64,000 bases of DNA from Novosphingobium sp. 32-60-15 (GTDB lineage Bacteria; Pseudomonadota; Alphaproteobacteria; Sphingomonadales; Sphingomonadaceae): assembly GCF_002280675.1 (NCBI RefSeq), contig NZ_NCEN01000009.1, positions 1-64,000 on the forward strand, in the 5' to 3' direction. Under the pieces are notes generated by a model that was not told where the DNA came from, did not search any database, and was given only the letters and a program-made list of their open reading frames with translations. Position 1 is the first letter of the stretch. Each line of letters opens with the position of its first letter. The position numbers were made by a program, and so were the translations under genes. Shown in pieces: positions 53,886 through 63,892 of this stretch.

Positions 53886-54609
53886 AAAGCGTTTCGATGG
53901 CGCCAAATTCAGGATCTGCCACGCGGAATTTGCGGCGCAGACGTTTGATATGACTATCGATGGTCCGGTCATCGACGAAGACATCGTCGTGATAGGCTGC
54001 GTCCATCAATTGGTTGCGCGTTTTGACCACACCGGGGCGCATGGCCAATGCTTCAAGGATCATGAATTCGGTGACGGTGAGCGAAACCGCCACATCGCTC
54101 CACGTTACGGCGTGCCGCGCGGGGTCCATAACGAGGCGCCCCCTCCGGATGGGATCGGGCAATGGTTCGCCGCTGGGTTCTTTTTCTTCCGCCTCACGCC
54201 TCACAATGTCACTCCGGCGCAAGATCGCCTTGATCCGCGCCACCAGCAGCCGCTGGCTGAACGGCTTGGCGATGTAATCATCAGCCCCCATCGACAGGCC
54301 AAGCGCTTCATCGGCTTCATCGTCTTTGCTGGTGAGGAAGATCAGCGGCAGGTCACTTTTTTCGCGCAGGCGGCGCAACAGTTCGATGCCGTCCATACGC
54401 GGCATTTTGATATCGCAAACGGCAAGGTCTGGAGGGTTGTCCAGCATGGCCTTCAACGCGGTGTCACCATCGTTGTAAAGCCGGGTCACGAAGCCCTCGG
54501 TCTGCAAAGCGATGGAAACCGTGGTCAGGATATTGCGGTCATCATCGACCAGCGCGATGGTTCTTGGGTCAGCCGAAGGTTCGCTGCGCTCAGGTGGATG
54601 ACTGCCCAT
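53854..54609 (-). CDS. chvI: ChvI-type response regulator
   Basis: The 251-residue OmpR-family regulator has a receiver domain with the acidic pocket LVDDDRNIL and phospho-acceptor Asp in [12 protein letters not shown], the Lys in YIAKPFS, and a C-terminal winged helix ending [12 protein letters not shown]. It is divergent from pckA, as in other alphaproteobacteria, and may act on that promoter. The start at 54609 is by fit to the family. Confidence 0.9.
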   Translation of the reverse strand: MGSHPPERSEPSADPRTIALVDDDRNILTTVSIALQTEGFVTRLYNDGDTALKAMLDNPPDLAVCDIKMPRMDGIELLRRLREKSDLPLIFLTSKDDEADEALGLSMGADDYIAKPFSQRLLVARIKAILRRSDIVRREAEEKEPSGEPLPDPIRRGRLVMDPARHAVTWSDVAVSLTVTEFMILEALAMRPGVVKTRNQLMDAAYHDDVFVDDRTIDSHIKRLRRKFRVADPEFGAIETLYGAGYSFAEE

Positions 54610-54839
54610 GACAGGGTGAATACCGGCACCACGGACGGGGCGCAACTTTATGCCGACATGCGATTGCAATGTTAGTTGCACAACGCGCAATCTGCTGCGC
54701 AAAAAACTTCGTTGAAGTCTGGCATTTGACGCAGCAAGGCGCAGACACTATGCGCCGAACGAGAATCAGCGCATTCGTATTCGCAATTGTGCGTAGAGCG
54801 GGGCTCCCTCGCGTCCGCGCCGCCACCGGGAGGCCACAA

Positions 54840-56444
54840 GTGTCCGCTAACAGCCTGAATGTATCCCTCGCCAGCCAAGGCTTTCCTGAACCGGCCGAAC
54901 TGTTCGCCAATCTCGGCACAGCGTCGTTGGTTGAACATGCCGTGCGCAACGGCGAAGGCCTGCTTTCAGTGGATGGGCCGCTGGTGGTCGAAACCGGCAA
55001 GCACACGGGCCGCAGCGCGAAGGACAAGTTCATTGTCCGCGACGCAGAAACGGAAAACACCGTATGGTGGGGCAAGACCAACGTTTCGATGACGCCAGAG
55101 CACTTTGCCGCACTCAAAGCTGATTTCATCAAGGCACTGGGCGAAAAAGACCGGCTTTATGTTGCCGACCTGTTTGGCGGCAGCCAGCCCGAACACCGCG
55201 TGAATGTGCGCGTGATCAATGAATTTGCATGGCACAACCTGTTTGTGCGCACGTTGCTGGTCCGCCCGACTGATGCTGAATTGGCAACGATTGCCCCTGA
55301 ATACACGATCATCGATCTGCCCAGCTTCCGCGCGGATCCTGCGCGCCATGGCTGCCGCAGCGAAACCGTGGTGGCGGTGAACTTCACCGAAAAGCTGATC
55401 CTGATCGGCGGCACGGCATATGCCGGTGAAATGAAGAAGTCGGTATTCGGCATCCTCAACTACTTGCTGCCGGTCAAGGGCGTGATGCCGATGCATTGCT
55501 CGGCAAACGTTGGTCCAGACGGCAAGACCGCTGTGTTCTTTGGCCTTTCCGGCACTGGCAAGACCACACTTTCCGCCGATGCTTCGCGCACGTTGATTGG
55601 CGATGATGAACATGGCTGGTCGGACACCGCCGTGTTCAACTTCGAAGGCGGCTGCTACGCCAAGATGATCCGTCTGTCGGGCGAAGCGGAACCTGAAATC
55701 TTCGCCACGACCAAGCGTTTCGGCACGATCCTTGAGAACGTGGTGATTGATCCGGTTACCCGCGAGATCGATCTTGACGACAACAGCCTCGCTGAAAACA
55801 GCCGTGGGTCTTATCCCATCGATTTCATTCCGAACTGCTCGGAAAAGAACCTCGGCCCGGTCCCTGCCAACCTGATCTTCCTGACGGCGGATGCTTATGG
55901 CGTGCTGCCTCCGATCGCGCGTTTGACCGCCGATCAGGCGATGTACCACTTCCTTTCGGGCTACACCGCGCGCGTGGCCGGAACCGAAATTGGTGTGACC
56001 GAACCCGAAGCCACGTTCAGCACCTGCTTTGGTGCACCGTTCATGCCGCGCCACCCGTCGGTCTATGGCAACCTGCTGAAAGAACGCATCGCCAAGGGCG
56101 GCGTGAAGTGCTGGTTGGTCAACACCGGCTGGTCCGGTGGCAAGGCCACGCAGGAAGGCATCAAGCGCATGCCGATCAAGGCCACCCGCGCACTGCTCAA
56201 CGCAGCACTCGACGGCACACTTAACAACGCCACCTTCAAGAAAGACCCGAACTTCGGCTTCGAAGTTCCTGTCGAAGTGCCCGGCGTGGAAACCCGCCTG
56301 CTTGATCCGCGCGGCGCATGGGCCGATGGCGAGGAATACGACAAGACCGCGCAGGAACTGGTCCGCAAGTTCGTGGACAACTTCCAGCAGTTTGCCGAAC
56401 ATGTTGACCAGTCGGTCCGCGATGCGGCTCCAGTGTCAGCCTGA
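54840..56444 (+). CDS. pckA: Phosphoenolpyruvate carboxykinase (ATP)
   Basis: The 534-residue enzyme makes phosphoenolpyruvate from oxaloacetate. It has [12 protein letters not shown], the P-loop [14 protein letters not shown] and the metal-binding IGDDEHGW. Start is GTG at 54840, with GGGAGG upstream, giving the usual family length; the longer frame adds an unrelated basic N-terminus. It is the key gluconeogenic step for growth on aromatic or organic acids. Confidence 0.95.
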   Translation: MSANSLNVSLASQGFPEPAELFANLGTASLVEHAVRNGEGLLSVDGPLVVETGKHTGRSAKDKFIVRDAETENTVWWGKTNVSMTPEHFAALKADFIKALGEKDRLYVADLFGGSQPEHRVNVRVINEFAWHNLFVRTLLVRPTDAELATIAPEYTIIDLPSFRADPARHGCRSETVVAVNFTEKLILIGGTAYAGEMKKSVFGILNYLLPVKGVMPMHCSANVGPDGKTAVFFGLSGTGKTTLSADASRTLIGDDEHGWSDTAVFNFEGGCYAKMIRLSGEAEPEIFATTKRFGTILENVVIDPVTREIDLDDNSLAENSRGSYPIDFIPNCSEKNLGPVPANLIFLTADAYGVLPPIARLTADQAMYHFLSGYTARVAGTEIGVTEPEATFSTCFGAPFMPRHPSVYGNLLKERIAKGGVKCWLVNTGWSGGKATQEGIKRMPIKATRALLNAALDGTLNNATFKKDPNFGFEVPVEVPGVETRLLDPRGAWADGEEYDKTAQELVRKFVDNFQQFAEHVDQSVRDAAPVSA

Positions 56445-56470
56445 TCTTTAGATTGATGATGTGAACGTCA

Positions 56471-56497
56471 AGAGGCCCCTTTGCGGGGCCTCTTTTC
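56471..56497 (+). terminator. Rho-independent terminator after pckA
   Basis: AGAGGCCCC (56471-56479) pairs with GGGGCCTCT (56485-56493), followed by TTTT. Confidence 0.9.
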
Positions 56498-56533
56498 GTT
56501 TGGGATTTTCGGCAATGAACAAAAGAGTGCCGA

Positions 56534-57586
56534 TCACACAGGCAGGAACGCCTGAAGAAAGTGCGCAACCTCGTCAAAGTTCAGGGCCAATGCCGGCACC
56601 GAATGGTCATACCCTTTTATGTCGGCATTGATCATCTGCGCCGGGCGAAACCGCACATCACCCAAAGCGCTGAACACCGACCCTGAAATCAAGATGTTAC
56701 AGCCGTACTGTTTGGTCGCGGATTCCAGCAGGAAAGCAATATTCACCGCTTCTCCCATAGCTGTGAAGTCCGCTGCTGCGCCGCTACCGATATTGCCGAC
56801 AGACGCTGTTCCTGCATTGTAACCACAGCCGAAGCGCAGCCCGGCGGGAGGTTTGTGGCGTTTTTCTGCCAGCCGAAAAATCTCTTGATAGCCGCTGACC
56901 ACGTCCAGCACTGTCACCACATCACGGCGCATCAGAGCGTTTGTCGGATGAAGCCAGATCGCCAAAATCGCATCGCCAATAAATTTGACCGACCACGCCC
57001 CCGACGCGGTGAGCAATTCTCCAGCTTCCCGGTTGATGTCAGCCATCATCGCGGCAATCGCCTTTTCCCCCATCGCAGCGGCAAGTTGCGTGAAGCCGCG
57101 CATGTCGATCACCATCGCGCTGACCAGTTGTTGGTCCATGTAAAACTGCGTCCGGCCATCGGTTTGCTCGGGCAGCTCCGTCGGAGCGGCATTTTGCACG
57201 AATTCGATGATCTGGCGGCCAATTTGAATGCGATCACCAGACTTGAGCTGCGTTGGACCCAGCACTTGCCGACTGTTAAGCCACGTGCCGTTCGTGCTGC
57301 CAAGGTCATTCAAAATGCACATGCCACTGGCATTACGGCGGACCATTGCGTGTTCGCGCGATACCAGACTATCATCCAAGACAATCGTGTTTGATGGCAC
57401 CCGGCCAAAACCGCACAGTCCCAGCCGTAGCAAAGCTATTTCGCGAACGGTGCCGCCTGCCTCAATCCGCAGATAAGTATCGCATTCGTCGGTCGCCACC
57501 GCTGACTCCGCTGATCCACAAGGCAGTACCGATGCAGAGAGGCGCCGAATGTGCCGTACCGCACGTTTACTGCCCGTCTTCCACAT
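56534..57586 (-). CDS. Adenylate/guanylate cyclase with FHA domain
   Basis: The roughly 350-residue protein has an FHA domain (about residues 50-120, with GRVPSNTIVL, LVSREHAMV and DLGSTNGTWLN) followed by a class III cyclase domain (about 155-320). VIDMRGFTQLAAAMG carries the first metal Asp and KFIGDAILAIW the second. It may make cAMP in response to a phosphoprotein. The start is uncertain; ATG 57586 has GGGAAG directly before it. Confidence 0.85.
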   Translation of the reverse strand: MWKTGSKRAVRHIRRLSASVLPCGSAESAVATDECDTYLRIEAGGTVREIALLRLGLCGFGRVPSNTIVLDDSLVSREHAMVRRNASGMCILNDLGSTNGTWLNSRQVLGPTQLKSGDRIQIGRQIIEFVQNAAPTELPEQTDGRTQFYMDQQLVSAMVIDMRGFTQLAAAMGEKAIAAMMADINREAGELLTASGAWSVKFIGDAILAIWLHPTNALMRRDVVTVLDVVSGYQEIFRLAEKRHKPPAGLRFGCGYNAGTASVGNIGSGAAADFTAMGEAVNIAFLLESATKQYGCNILISGSVFSALGDVRFRPAQMINADIKGYDHSVPALALNFDEVAHFLQAFLPV

Positions 57587-57651
57587 CTTCCCGAACTTGC
57601 TTGAACTGAATTCTTAAGCGTGGGAGGACACAAAGCAAGTAGGCAGCCATA

Positions 57652-58242
57652 TTACTTTAACGCAGCGCTGGCTTTAAGCAGGCTATACGCTTCGACAACG
57701 GCTTGAAGTTGGCCTTCAAACCCACGATCACCACCGTTGCGATCAGGGTGGAATTTGCGCACCAGTTCGGAATAACGGCCACGCAATGCGCGCCGGTCGG
57801 CATCAAAGCCGAGACCGAGCACGTCGTAGGCTTTGCGTTCGTCAGGGCTTATGCCGCGCCGTGCCGCTTCGGCAGCTTTTTCGTGGTCTGTCCGCCGCGC
57901 TCTGGCACGTGAGGAGATGGCATCCAGCGGATCGGTGAAATCGGCCCAGAGTGGGGCAGCATCAATCCCGGCATCAGGACGGAAAGCCCGCGTTTCGCGC
58001 TCCCATCCGGCCAATGGCGATTGCGCGGCAAGGATTTCATCGGCGCTCATGCCTGCAAAGAAATCATAGCCTGCGTTGAATTGCCGCACATGTTCCAGGC
58101 AGAACCAGCGATAATCGCCCGGACCATCAAAGCCCGATGCGCGAACGCCGGGCGCACGGAACTCGCCGGGATCATCACACCCCGGAGCATAGCAGATGCG
58201 TCCGTCACTTTGAACGCGGCCGTGGAACTTGTCATTGCGCAT
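57652..58242 (-). CDS. DnaJ-domain protein
   Basis: The 196-residue protein has a C-terminal J domain (about residues 130-190) with the HPD motif in VRKFHPDRNGGD. The N-terminal part has Cys pairs (RICYAPGCDDPGEF and WFCLEH) suggesting zinc binding. It is a family seen beside bolA in sphingomonads. GGAAGGGG precedes the ATG; the longer frame runs through the divergent bolA promoter. Confidence 0.85.
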   Translation of the reverse strand: MRNDKFHGRVQSDGRICYAPGCDDPGEFRAPGVRASGFDGPGDYRWFCLEHVRQFNAGYDFFAGMSADEILAAQSPLAGWERETRAFRPDAGIDAAPLWADFTDPLDAISSRARARRTDHEKAAEAARRGISPDERKAYDVLGLGFDADRRALRGRYSELVRKFHPDRNGGDRGFEGQLQAVVEAYSLLKASAALK

Positions 58243-58282
58243 GCCCCTTCCACATGGCGACAGAGCGGCTAGAAGGGAAGCC

Positions 58283-58558
58283 ATGACAGGACCAATCGCA
58301 CAAGAAATCGAACGTCTGCTGACACAGACCTTTGCCCCCACGCACCTTGCGGTCATTAACGACAGCGCCAGCCATGCGGGCCATTCAGGCCATGATGGAT
58401 CGGGCGAATCGCACTTCACGATCGAGATCGAGAGCGCGGCCTTTGCAGGCGAATCGCGGCTGAACCGGCAGCGCATGGTCAACAAGGCGCTAGGCGACCT
58501 GCCGGGTGAGAGGGTCCATGCCATGGCGATCAAGGCCCGTGCGCCTGATGAACGATAA
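58283..58558 (+). CDS. bolA: BolA-family protein
   Basis: The 91-residue protein has the BolA fold with HAGHSGHDGSGESHFTIEIE and RLNRQRMVNKALGDL. BolA proteins work with monothiol glutaredoxins in iron-sulphur handling. GAAGGGAAG precedes the ATG. It overlaps the NUDIX gene by 11 bases. Confidence 0.93.
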   Translation: MTGPIAQEIERLLTQTFAPTHLAVINDSASHAGHSGHDGSGESHFTIEIESAAFAGESRLNRQRMVNKALGDLPGERVHAMAIKARAPDER

Positions 58559-59042
58559 GGCGCTGAATAATACGGCGGTGAGTGATCGGGCGGTGGCCCG
58601 CCGTATCCGCCGGTCAGCCCGCATCTTGCTGACCGATGACCGGGACCGCCTGCTGCTGTTCCGCTATGCACCACAAAATCGCCCGCCCTTCTGGTGCGCG
58701 CCGGGTGGCGAATGTGATACGGGCGAGGATTTTGCCGCCGCCGCACGGCGCGAACTGTTCGAAGAAACCGGGCTGGACACCGACCCCGGCCCCGAAATTG
58801 CCCGCCGCGCCGATGATTACGTGACGCTGGAGGGCGAACCGATCACCTCGGACGAACGGTTTTACAGGGTACGGGTAGCTGCCTTCGATGTTGATACGAG
58901 GGGGCAGACCGAACTGGAACGCAGAATGCAGATGCAGCCGCGCTGGTTCACTTTTGCCGAAGTGCGCGAGTGGCACGAGCCGATCTTTCCGGACACGATC
59001 CTCGATCTGGTCGCGCTGGACTCAATAGGAGAGACCGCATGA
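58548..59042 (+). CDS. NUDIX hydrolase
   Basis: The 164-residue protein has an intact NUDIX box, GGECDTGEDFAAAARRELFEETGL (Gly, then REL-EETGL; positions about 56-79). It hydrolyses a nucleoside diphosphate derivative; substrate unknown. It is co-translated with bolA (11-base overlap) and with the downstream hydrolase (ATGA overlap). Confidence 0.9.
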   Translation: MNDKALNNTAVSDRAVARRIRRSARILLTDDRDRLLLFRYAPQNRPPFWCAPGGECDTGEDFAAAARRELFEETGLDTDPGPEIARRADDYVTLEGEPITSDERFYRVRVAAFDVDTRGQTELERRMQMQPRWFTFAEVREWHEPIFPDTILDLVALDSIGETA

Positions 59043-59923
59043 ACATGACACGCGTAACGCTGGCCAGCGGGATTGAACTGGACGTGGTTGACACCGGCCC
59101 GCGCGATGCGCCGGTGCTGATTTTCCTGCACGGCTTTCCCGAAAGCCACCGCACGTGGCGGCACCAGATTGCGCACCTGTCAGGCCGCTTCCGCTGCATC
59201 GCGCCCGACCAGCGCGGCTATCGCGGATCATCGCGGCCTGAAGGCGTTGAAAATTATACGCCGGACAAGCTAATCGGTGATGTATTCCAACTGGCCGATA
59301 CCTTGGGTGTCGGGCAATTCACCATCCTTGGCCATGATTGGGGCGGCGCGATTGCATGGGGCGTGGCGCTGATGGGCCAAGGCACGCGCGTAACCCGCGC
59401 CGTTATCGCCAACGCGCCGCATCCGGTAATCTTCCCGCGCCTGCTGTGGACCGATCCGCAACAGCGCGAAGCCAGCCAATATATGCGCGCCTTCCGCGAT
59501 ACGGCTAACGATGCGCTGGTGCGCGAACATGGCCTTGGCGCACTGCTGATGAAAGCGCTCAAATGGAACCGCTCGGCTGCTTTGGAAGATGCCGAGCGCG
59601 ACGCCATGCTTCAGGACTGGTCAAACCCTGACACCGCCATCGCCATGATCAACTGGTATCGTGCCAGTTCAATCAACGTGCCGCCGATGGATGCACCCTT
59701 CGCCCTGCCCGAAGGTTACAAGGACGCGCCCCTGCCCCCGCTGGCGATTCCGACGCTCGTCATTTGGGCCTTGGACGATCTCGCACTGCCGCCCTGCAAC
59801 CTTGAAGGCATGGACAAACTGGTGACCAACCTGACGCTGGAACCGGTCCATGATTGCGGCCATTTTGTGCCATGGGAAGCACCGGACAAGGTCAACACCG
59901 CGCTGGATGCCTTTCTGGGCTGA
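59039..59923 (+). CDS. Epoxide-hydrolase-like alpha/beta hydrolase
   Basis: The 294-residue protein has [14 protein letters not shown] and the nucleophile elbow GHDWGG, with Asp instead of Ser. This is the mark of epoxide hydrolases and dehalogenases. The C-terminal His lies in DCGHFVPWE. The substrate is not evident. Confidence 0.86.
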   Translation: MNMTRVTLASGIELDVVDTGPRDAPVLIFLHGFPESHRTWRHQIAHLSGRFRCIAPDQRGYRGSSRPEGVENYTPDKLIGDVFQLADTLGVGQFTILGHDWGGAIAWGVALMGQGTRVTRAVIANAPHPVIFPRLLWTDPQQREASQYMRAFRDTANDALVREHGLGALLMKALKWNRSAALEDAERDAMLQDWSNPDTAIAMINWYRASSINVPPMDAPFALPEGYKDAPLPPLAIPTLVIWALDDLALPPCNLEGMDKLVTNLTLEPVHDCGHFVPWEAPDKVNTALDAFLG

Positions 59924-59934
59924 TCAATTTCGAA

Positions 59935-59959
59935 GAACCCGATCTTTGTGATCGGGTTC
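59935..59959 (+). terminator. Hairpin between the hydrolase gene and hisG
   Basis: GAACCCGATC (59935-59944) pairs perfectly with GATCGGGTTC (59950-59959) around TTTGT. A strong T tract is lacking, so it could be a weak terminator or a leader hairpin of hisG. No His-rich leader peptide was seen. Confidence 0.55.
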
Positions 59960-60003
59960 ATTCGGTTGCCCTTTGCGTGTCTGTGCCATATGGGCAGCGG
60001 GCT

Positions 60004-60675
60004 ATGTCTACGCCCAAACCCCTCGTTTTCGCCATCCCCAAGGGCCGCATCCTTGATGAGGCGCTGCCCCTGCTGGAGAAAGCCGGGATCGTGCCTGATG
60101 CCGACTTTTTCAACAAGTCGTCGCGTGCGCTCTCTTTTGCCACCAACCGTGCAGACGTGAAGATCATTCGCGTGCGCGCTTTTGATGTGGCAACATTCGT
60201 GGCACATGGCGCGGCTCATGCCGGGATTGTCGGCTCTGACGTGATCGACGAATTCGATTATGCCGACCTCTACGCACCGGTTGATCTGAACATCGGGCAC
60301 TGCCGCCTGTCGGTGGCTGAACCCGTTGGTGCGGTGGAAAGCGGCGCCAACGCGCGCGAAAGCCACGCTCGGGTTGCGACAAAATACCCCAACCTGACGC
60401 GTCGCCATTTTGAAAAGCTGGGCGTTCAGGCCGAAATCGTAAAGCTCAATGGCGCGATGGAACTGGCGCCTTCATTGGGCCTTGCCAGCCGCATCGTCGA
60501 TCTGGTTTCCACCGGGCGTACGCTTAAGGACAACGGCTTGGTTGAAACCAGCCAGATCCTGCCGGTATCGGCCCGCCTCATCGTCAACCGTGCTTCGCTG
60601 AAAACCGATAGCGCGCGCATGGGCGCGTTGATTGATGCGTTCCGCGGGCTGGTCGCGCAAAAGGATGCCGCGTGA
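60004..60675 (+). CDS. hisG: ATP phosphoribosyltransferase, short form
   Basis: The 223-residue protein has [20 protein letters not shown] and the PRPP-site region around [16 protein letters not shown] sequence ([15 protein letters not shown]). It catalyses the first step of histidine synthesis. Short HisG needs the partner HisZ, which is not in the window. The ATG at 60004 starts MSTPKPLVF; it overlaps hisD by one base. Confidence 0.93.
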   Translation: MSTPKPLVFAIPKGRILDEALPLLEKAGIVPDADFFNKSSRALSFATNRADVKIIRVRAFDVATFVAHGAAHAGIVGSDVIDEFDYADLYAPVDLNIGHCRLSVAEPVGAVESGANARESHARVATKYPNLTRRHFEKLGVQAEIVKLNGAMELAPSLGLASRIVDLVSTGRTLKDNGLVETSQILPVSARLIVNRASLKTDSARMGALIDAFRGLVAQKDAA

Positions 60676-61964
60676 TGCAGCGTTTGAAATCCAGCGATCC
60701 CGATTTTCCCCGCGCCTTCGCCCGGCTGGTCAAGGACCGGCGGGAAAGTGATGAGAACGTGGCGCGCGATGTGCAGACCATCGTTGCCGACGTGCGCCTG
60801 CGCGGCGATGAAGCACTGGCCGAATACACCGCCAAGTTCGACGGCCACCTCCCAGCTGACGATGACTGGCGCATTCCGGCCGAAGCCTGCCGCGAGGCAT
60901 TCGATGCACTGAAGCCCGATCTTCGCGCCGCGCTGGAACTCGCCGCGCAACGCATCCGCGCCTATCACGAAGCGCAATTGCCCGAAGACCGTGATTATAC
61001 CGATGCCACCGGCATGCGGCTTGGCGCACGATGGAGCGCGGTTGATGGCGCAGGGCTGTACGTTCCGGGCGGACGCGCGGCCTATCCGTCATCGCTGCTG
61101 ATGAACGCCATTCCGGCAAAGGTTGCAGGCGTTGAACGGCTGGTTGTTGTCACGCCCACGCCGAAGGGTGAAGCCAATCCGCTGGTACTGGCCGCTGCGC
61201 ACCTGGCCGGAGCTGACGAAGTGTGGCGCATCGGCGGGGCGCAGGCCGTGGCCGCACTGGCTTATGGCACCGACCGCATCAAACCGGTCGATGTGATTAC
61301 CGGCCCTGGCAATGCCTGGGTGGCCGAAGCCAAGCGCCAGTTGTTCGGCATTGTCGGCATCGACATGGTGGCAGGGCCTTCGGAAATCCTTGTGATCGCC
61401 GATGGCAACAATGATCCGCAGTGGATCGCCGCCGACCTGCTCAGCCAAGCCGAACATGATCCTGTCGCGCAATCGATCCTGATCACCGATGACGCCGGGT
61501 TTGCCGATCAGGTAGCCGATATGATCGGCGTTGAAATTGCGATGCTGCCCACGGCCAAAGTCGCCAAGGCCAGTTGGGATGCGTTCGGTGTGATCATTGT
61601 GGTCGATTCGCTTGATGAAGCGCCCGCGCTCGCCAATGCGCTGGCCGCCGAACACGTCGAAATCGCTACGGATGATCCCGAAGCCCTGTTCAACCAGATA
61701 CGCCACGCGGGTTCGGTCTTCCTTGGCCGGATGACCCCCGAAGCAGTCGGCGATTATGTCGCCGGTCCCAATCACGTCCTGCCCACGGGGCGCCGCGCGC
61801 GCTTTTCCTCGGGCCTTTCCGTTCTGGATTTCATGAAACGCACCAGCTTTATCGCCGCCTCTGACGCTGCGCTTGCCGCCGTCGGCCCTGCCGCCATCGC
61901 CCTTGCCGACGCCGAGGGTCTTGCCGCTCACGCCCGATCCATCGAACTGAGGCTTGGCATATGA
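60675..61964 (+). CDS. hisD: Histidinol dehydrogenase
   Basis: The 429-residue enzyme carries out the last two steps of histidine synthesis. Motifs include GLYVPGGRAAYPSSLLMN, RIGGAQAVAALAYGT and DMVAGPSEILVIAD, and a Zn-site AEHDPVAQ. It overlaps hisG by one base and nusB by four. Confidence 0.96.
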   Translation: MQRLKSSDPDFPRAFARLVKDRRESDENVARDVQTIVADVRLRGDEALAEYTAKFDGHLPADDDWRIPAEACREAFDALKPDLRAALELAAQRIRAYHEAQLPEDRDYTDATGMRLGARWSAVDGAGLYVPGGRAAYPSSLLMNAIPAKVAGVERLVVVTPTPKGEANPLVLAAAHLAGADEVWRIGGAQAVAALAYGTDRIKPVDVITGPGNAWVAEAKRQLFGIVGIDMVAGPSEILVIADGNNDPQWIAADLLSQAEHDPVAQSILITDDAGFADQVADMIGVEIAMLPTAKVAKASWDAFGVIIVVDSLDEAPALANALAAEHVEIATDDPEALFNQIRHAGSVFLGRMTPEAVGDYVAGPNHVLPTGRRARFSSGLSVLDFMKRTSFIAASDAALAAVGPAAIALADAEGLAAHARSIELRLGI

Positions 61965-62407
61965 GCCGCATTTCAGGACAGGCCCGCGCCAATTCGCGCC
62001 TTGCCGCCGTACAGGCGCTGTATCAGATCGATATGGAGCGGACCGAGTTGCACCTGCTGCTCGACGAGTTCCACCAGCACCGTCTTGGCGCGGAAATCGA
62101 AGACGTTGAATATGCCAAGGCAGACATCAACTTCTTCGACGATATCGTGCGCGGCGTTGAAGCGCGGCGGGACGAAATTGACGCTTTGCTGACGTCCAAA
62201 CTCGCCAGCGGCTGGGCCATCCCCCGCCTTGACAAGACCATGCTGCAAATCTTGCGTGCAGGCACTTACGAGTTGCTGGCGCGCAATGACGTGGCAATCG
62301 GCACCGTGATCAGCGAATATGTTGATGTCGCCCATGCGTTCTTTGATGAACGCGAGGCAAAGTTCGTCAACGGCCTGCTGGATGCGGTGGCGAAGCAGGT
62401 TCGCTGA
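61961..62407 (+). CDS. nusB: Transcription antitermination factor NusB
   Basis: The 148-residue all-helical protein starts with ANSRLAAVQALYQIDM and has the NusB motif AIGTVISEYVDVAHAF. It supports rRNA antitermination with NusE. It is translationally coupled to hisD; a long inverted repeat follows. Confidence 0.94.
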   Translation: MSRISGQARANSRLAAVQALYQIDMERTELHLLLDEFHQHRLGAEIEDVEYAKADINFFDDIVRGVEARRDEIDALLTSKLASGWAIPRLDKTMLQILRAGTYELLARNDVAIGTVISEYVDVAHAFFDEREAKFVNGLLDAVAKQVR

Positions 62408-62425
62408 GTTCGAAACTATAGCCTC

Positions 62426-62493
62426 AGCCCGGATCAAGTGCGGGCCGACGATTTTACACACCGGTTAACGTCGGCCCGGACTTGATCCGGGCT
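62426..62493. repeat. Inverted repeat, family E, between convergent nusB and fghA
   Basis: Arms of 25 bases (62426-62450 and 62469-62493) match at 24 positions, starting AGCCCGGATCAAG. The 18-base loop is AT-rich. It is placed to terminate both converging transcripts and is of the dispersed type found in sphingomonads. Confidence 0.8.
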
Positions 62494-62518
62494 AAGGCTT
62501 CATTCGGCGAGGCCCTGC

Positions 62519-63364
62519 CTACAACCGTTCCGCATGCCAGCGCACGTGGTCTTCCATGAACGTGGAAATGAAGTTGTAGCTGTGATCATAACCCGGTTGC
62601 AAACGCAGCGTCAGATCAACGCCTGCCGCCTTGCAGGCATCAGCCAGCAGTTCGGGCCGCAATTGTTCGGCAAGGAAATTGTCGGCATCGCCCTGATCAA
62701 CAAGAATGTCACCGGCAGGGCGGTTGCCACCTTCGATCAGCGCCACAGCATCATGGGCGCGCCATACTGCCCGATCATCGCCCAGATAGCCGCCCAAGGC
62801 CTTGTGGCCCCACGGTACCTGGCCCGGCGCAACAATCGGCGCGAAGGCGGAGAGCGACTTGAACTTTTCGGGGTAAGTCAGGCCAAGCGTCAATGCGCCA
62901 TGGCCGCCCATCGAATGGCCGGTGATCCCCATACGATCAAGGTCCACCGGAAAGTTTGCGCCAATCAACGCGGGCAGTTCATGTGCGATGTAATCCCACA
63001 TGCGATAATGCGCGGCAAAGGGCGCTTGCGTGGCGTTGACATAGAAGCCTGCACCAAGGCCGAAATCATAGGCACCGGCAGGATCATCAGCCACGCCTTC
63101 GCCGCGCGGTGATGTGTCCGGCGCGACGAACACTATGCCAAGTTCGGCACAGATACGGCGATATTCGCCTTTGTCGGTCACATTGGCATGGGTGCAGGTA
63201 AGGCCCGAAAGATAAACCAGCACCGGCAGCTTTGCGCCCGCCTCAGCCTGGGGAGGCAGGAAGACCGAAAAGGTCATTCCTGTCCCCGTCGAGGCCGAAT
63301 CGTGCTTGTAGACACCCAGCGTGCCGCCGTGCGCCTTTGTTGTCGAAACGGTCTCGATGCCCAT
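62519..63364 (-). CDS. fghA: S-formylglutathione hydrolase
   Basis: The 281-residue protein has LSGLTCTHANVTDKGEYRR, the nucleophile elbow GHSMGGHGAL and a C-terminal YDHSYNFISTFMEDH with the catalytic His. It releases formate from S-formylglutathione in formaldehyde removal. The ATG at 63364 overlaps the VOC gene stop. It is tens of kilobases from the demethylase cluster and uses glutathione, not folate, so it is a separate C1 route. Confidence 0.93.
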   Translation of the reverse strand: MGIETVSTTKAHGGTLGVYKHDSASTGTGMTFSVFLPPQAEAGAKLPVLVYLSGLTCTHANVTDKGEYRRICAELGIVFVAPDTSPRGEGVADDPAGAYDFGLGAGFYVNATQAPFAAHYRMWDYIAHELPALIGANFPVDLDRMGITGHSMGGHGALTLGLTYPEKFKSLSAFAPIVAPGQVPWGHKALGGYLGDDRAVWRAHDAVALIEGGNRPAGDILVDQGDADNFLAEQLRPELLADACKAAGVDLTLRLQPGYDHSYNFISTFMEDHVRWHAERL

Positions 63365-63735
63365 CAGGCGATGATATCCAGCGCGCACAGCTTGTTGCCA
63401 GCAGGATCACGCAAATAGGCAAGATAGTAGGGCGAACCTTCGCGCGGCCCCGGGGGATCTTCACATGCCGTACCGCCATTGGCCAAGCCTGCTTCATGCC
63501 AAGCGTTGGCTTGTTCCGGGGTCATCTTGAAGCCGATGGTGCCGCCGTTTGCGCCGCAGGCCGGCTCACCATTGATGGGCTGCGTAACGATGAACAAGCC
63601 GCCATTGTGCTGATAAATTAGGCGGCCCTTAGGATCGGTCATCGCTTCCGGACCGCCAAACGCCTTAAACGTGGCATCGTAGAACTTCTTTGAAGCAGCG
63701 ATATCGTCGCTGCCGACCATGACATGGCTAAACAT
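63364..63735 (-). CDS. VOC-family protein
   Basis: The 123-residue protein has a single VOC module: MFSHVMVGSDDIAASKKFYDA, and the end DPAGNKLCALDI. GGAGG precedes the ATG at 63735. It is translationally coupled to fghA, so a role in aldehyde or glutathione-adduct handling is plausible. Confidence 0.82.
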   Translation of the reverse strand: MFSHVMVGSDDIAASKKFYDATFKAFGGPEAMTDPKGRLIYQHNGGLFIVTQPINGEPACGANGGTIGFKMTPEQANAWHEAGLANGGTACEDPPGPREGSPYYLAYLRDPAGNKLCALDIIA

Positions 63736-63892
63736 GGGACATTCCCTCCGTGATAGGTTGCGCTTTGCCATGTGCTAGGCAAACCCGATTCAGGTCAAGC
63801 GCTGTTGCGGGGAAACTTTGTTGCCGATCAGGGGCAAGCGCGCAGTGCCAGCAGCAAAGCGCGCCAAGAACAGGCTGCCCCCTCATGCGATT

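Noticed and set aside
54669..54839. 57-residue N-terminal extension of pckA
   Set aside because: The extension is unlike any PckA and a good ribosome binding site precedes the GTG at 54840.
54610..54839. Specific ChvI binding site in the chvI/pckA divergent region
   Set aside because: No repeated motif could be identified with confidence by eye.
54966..56402. Long 478-codon reading frame antisense to pckA
   Set aside because: High-GC codon bias leaves the antisense frame open; pckA on the plus strand is unmistakable.
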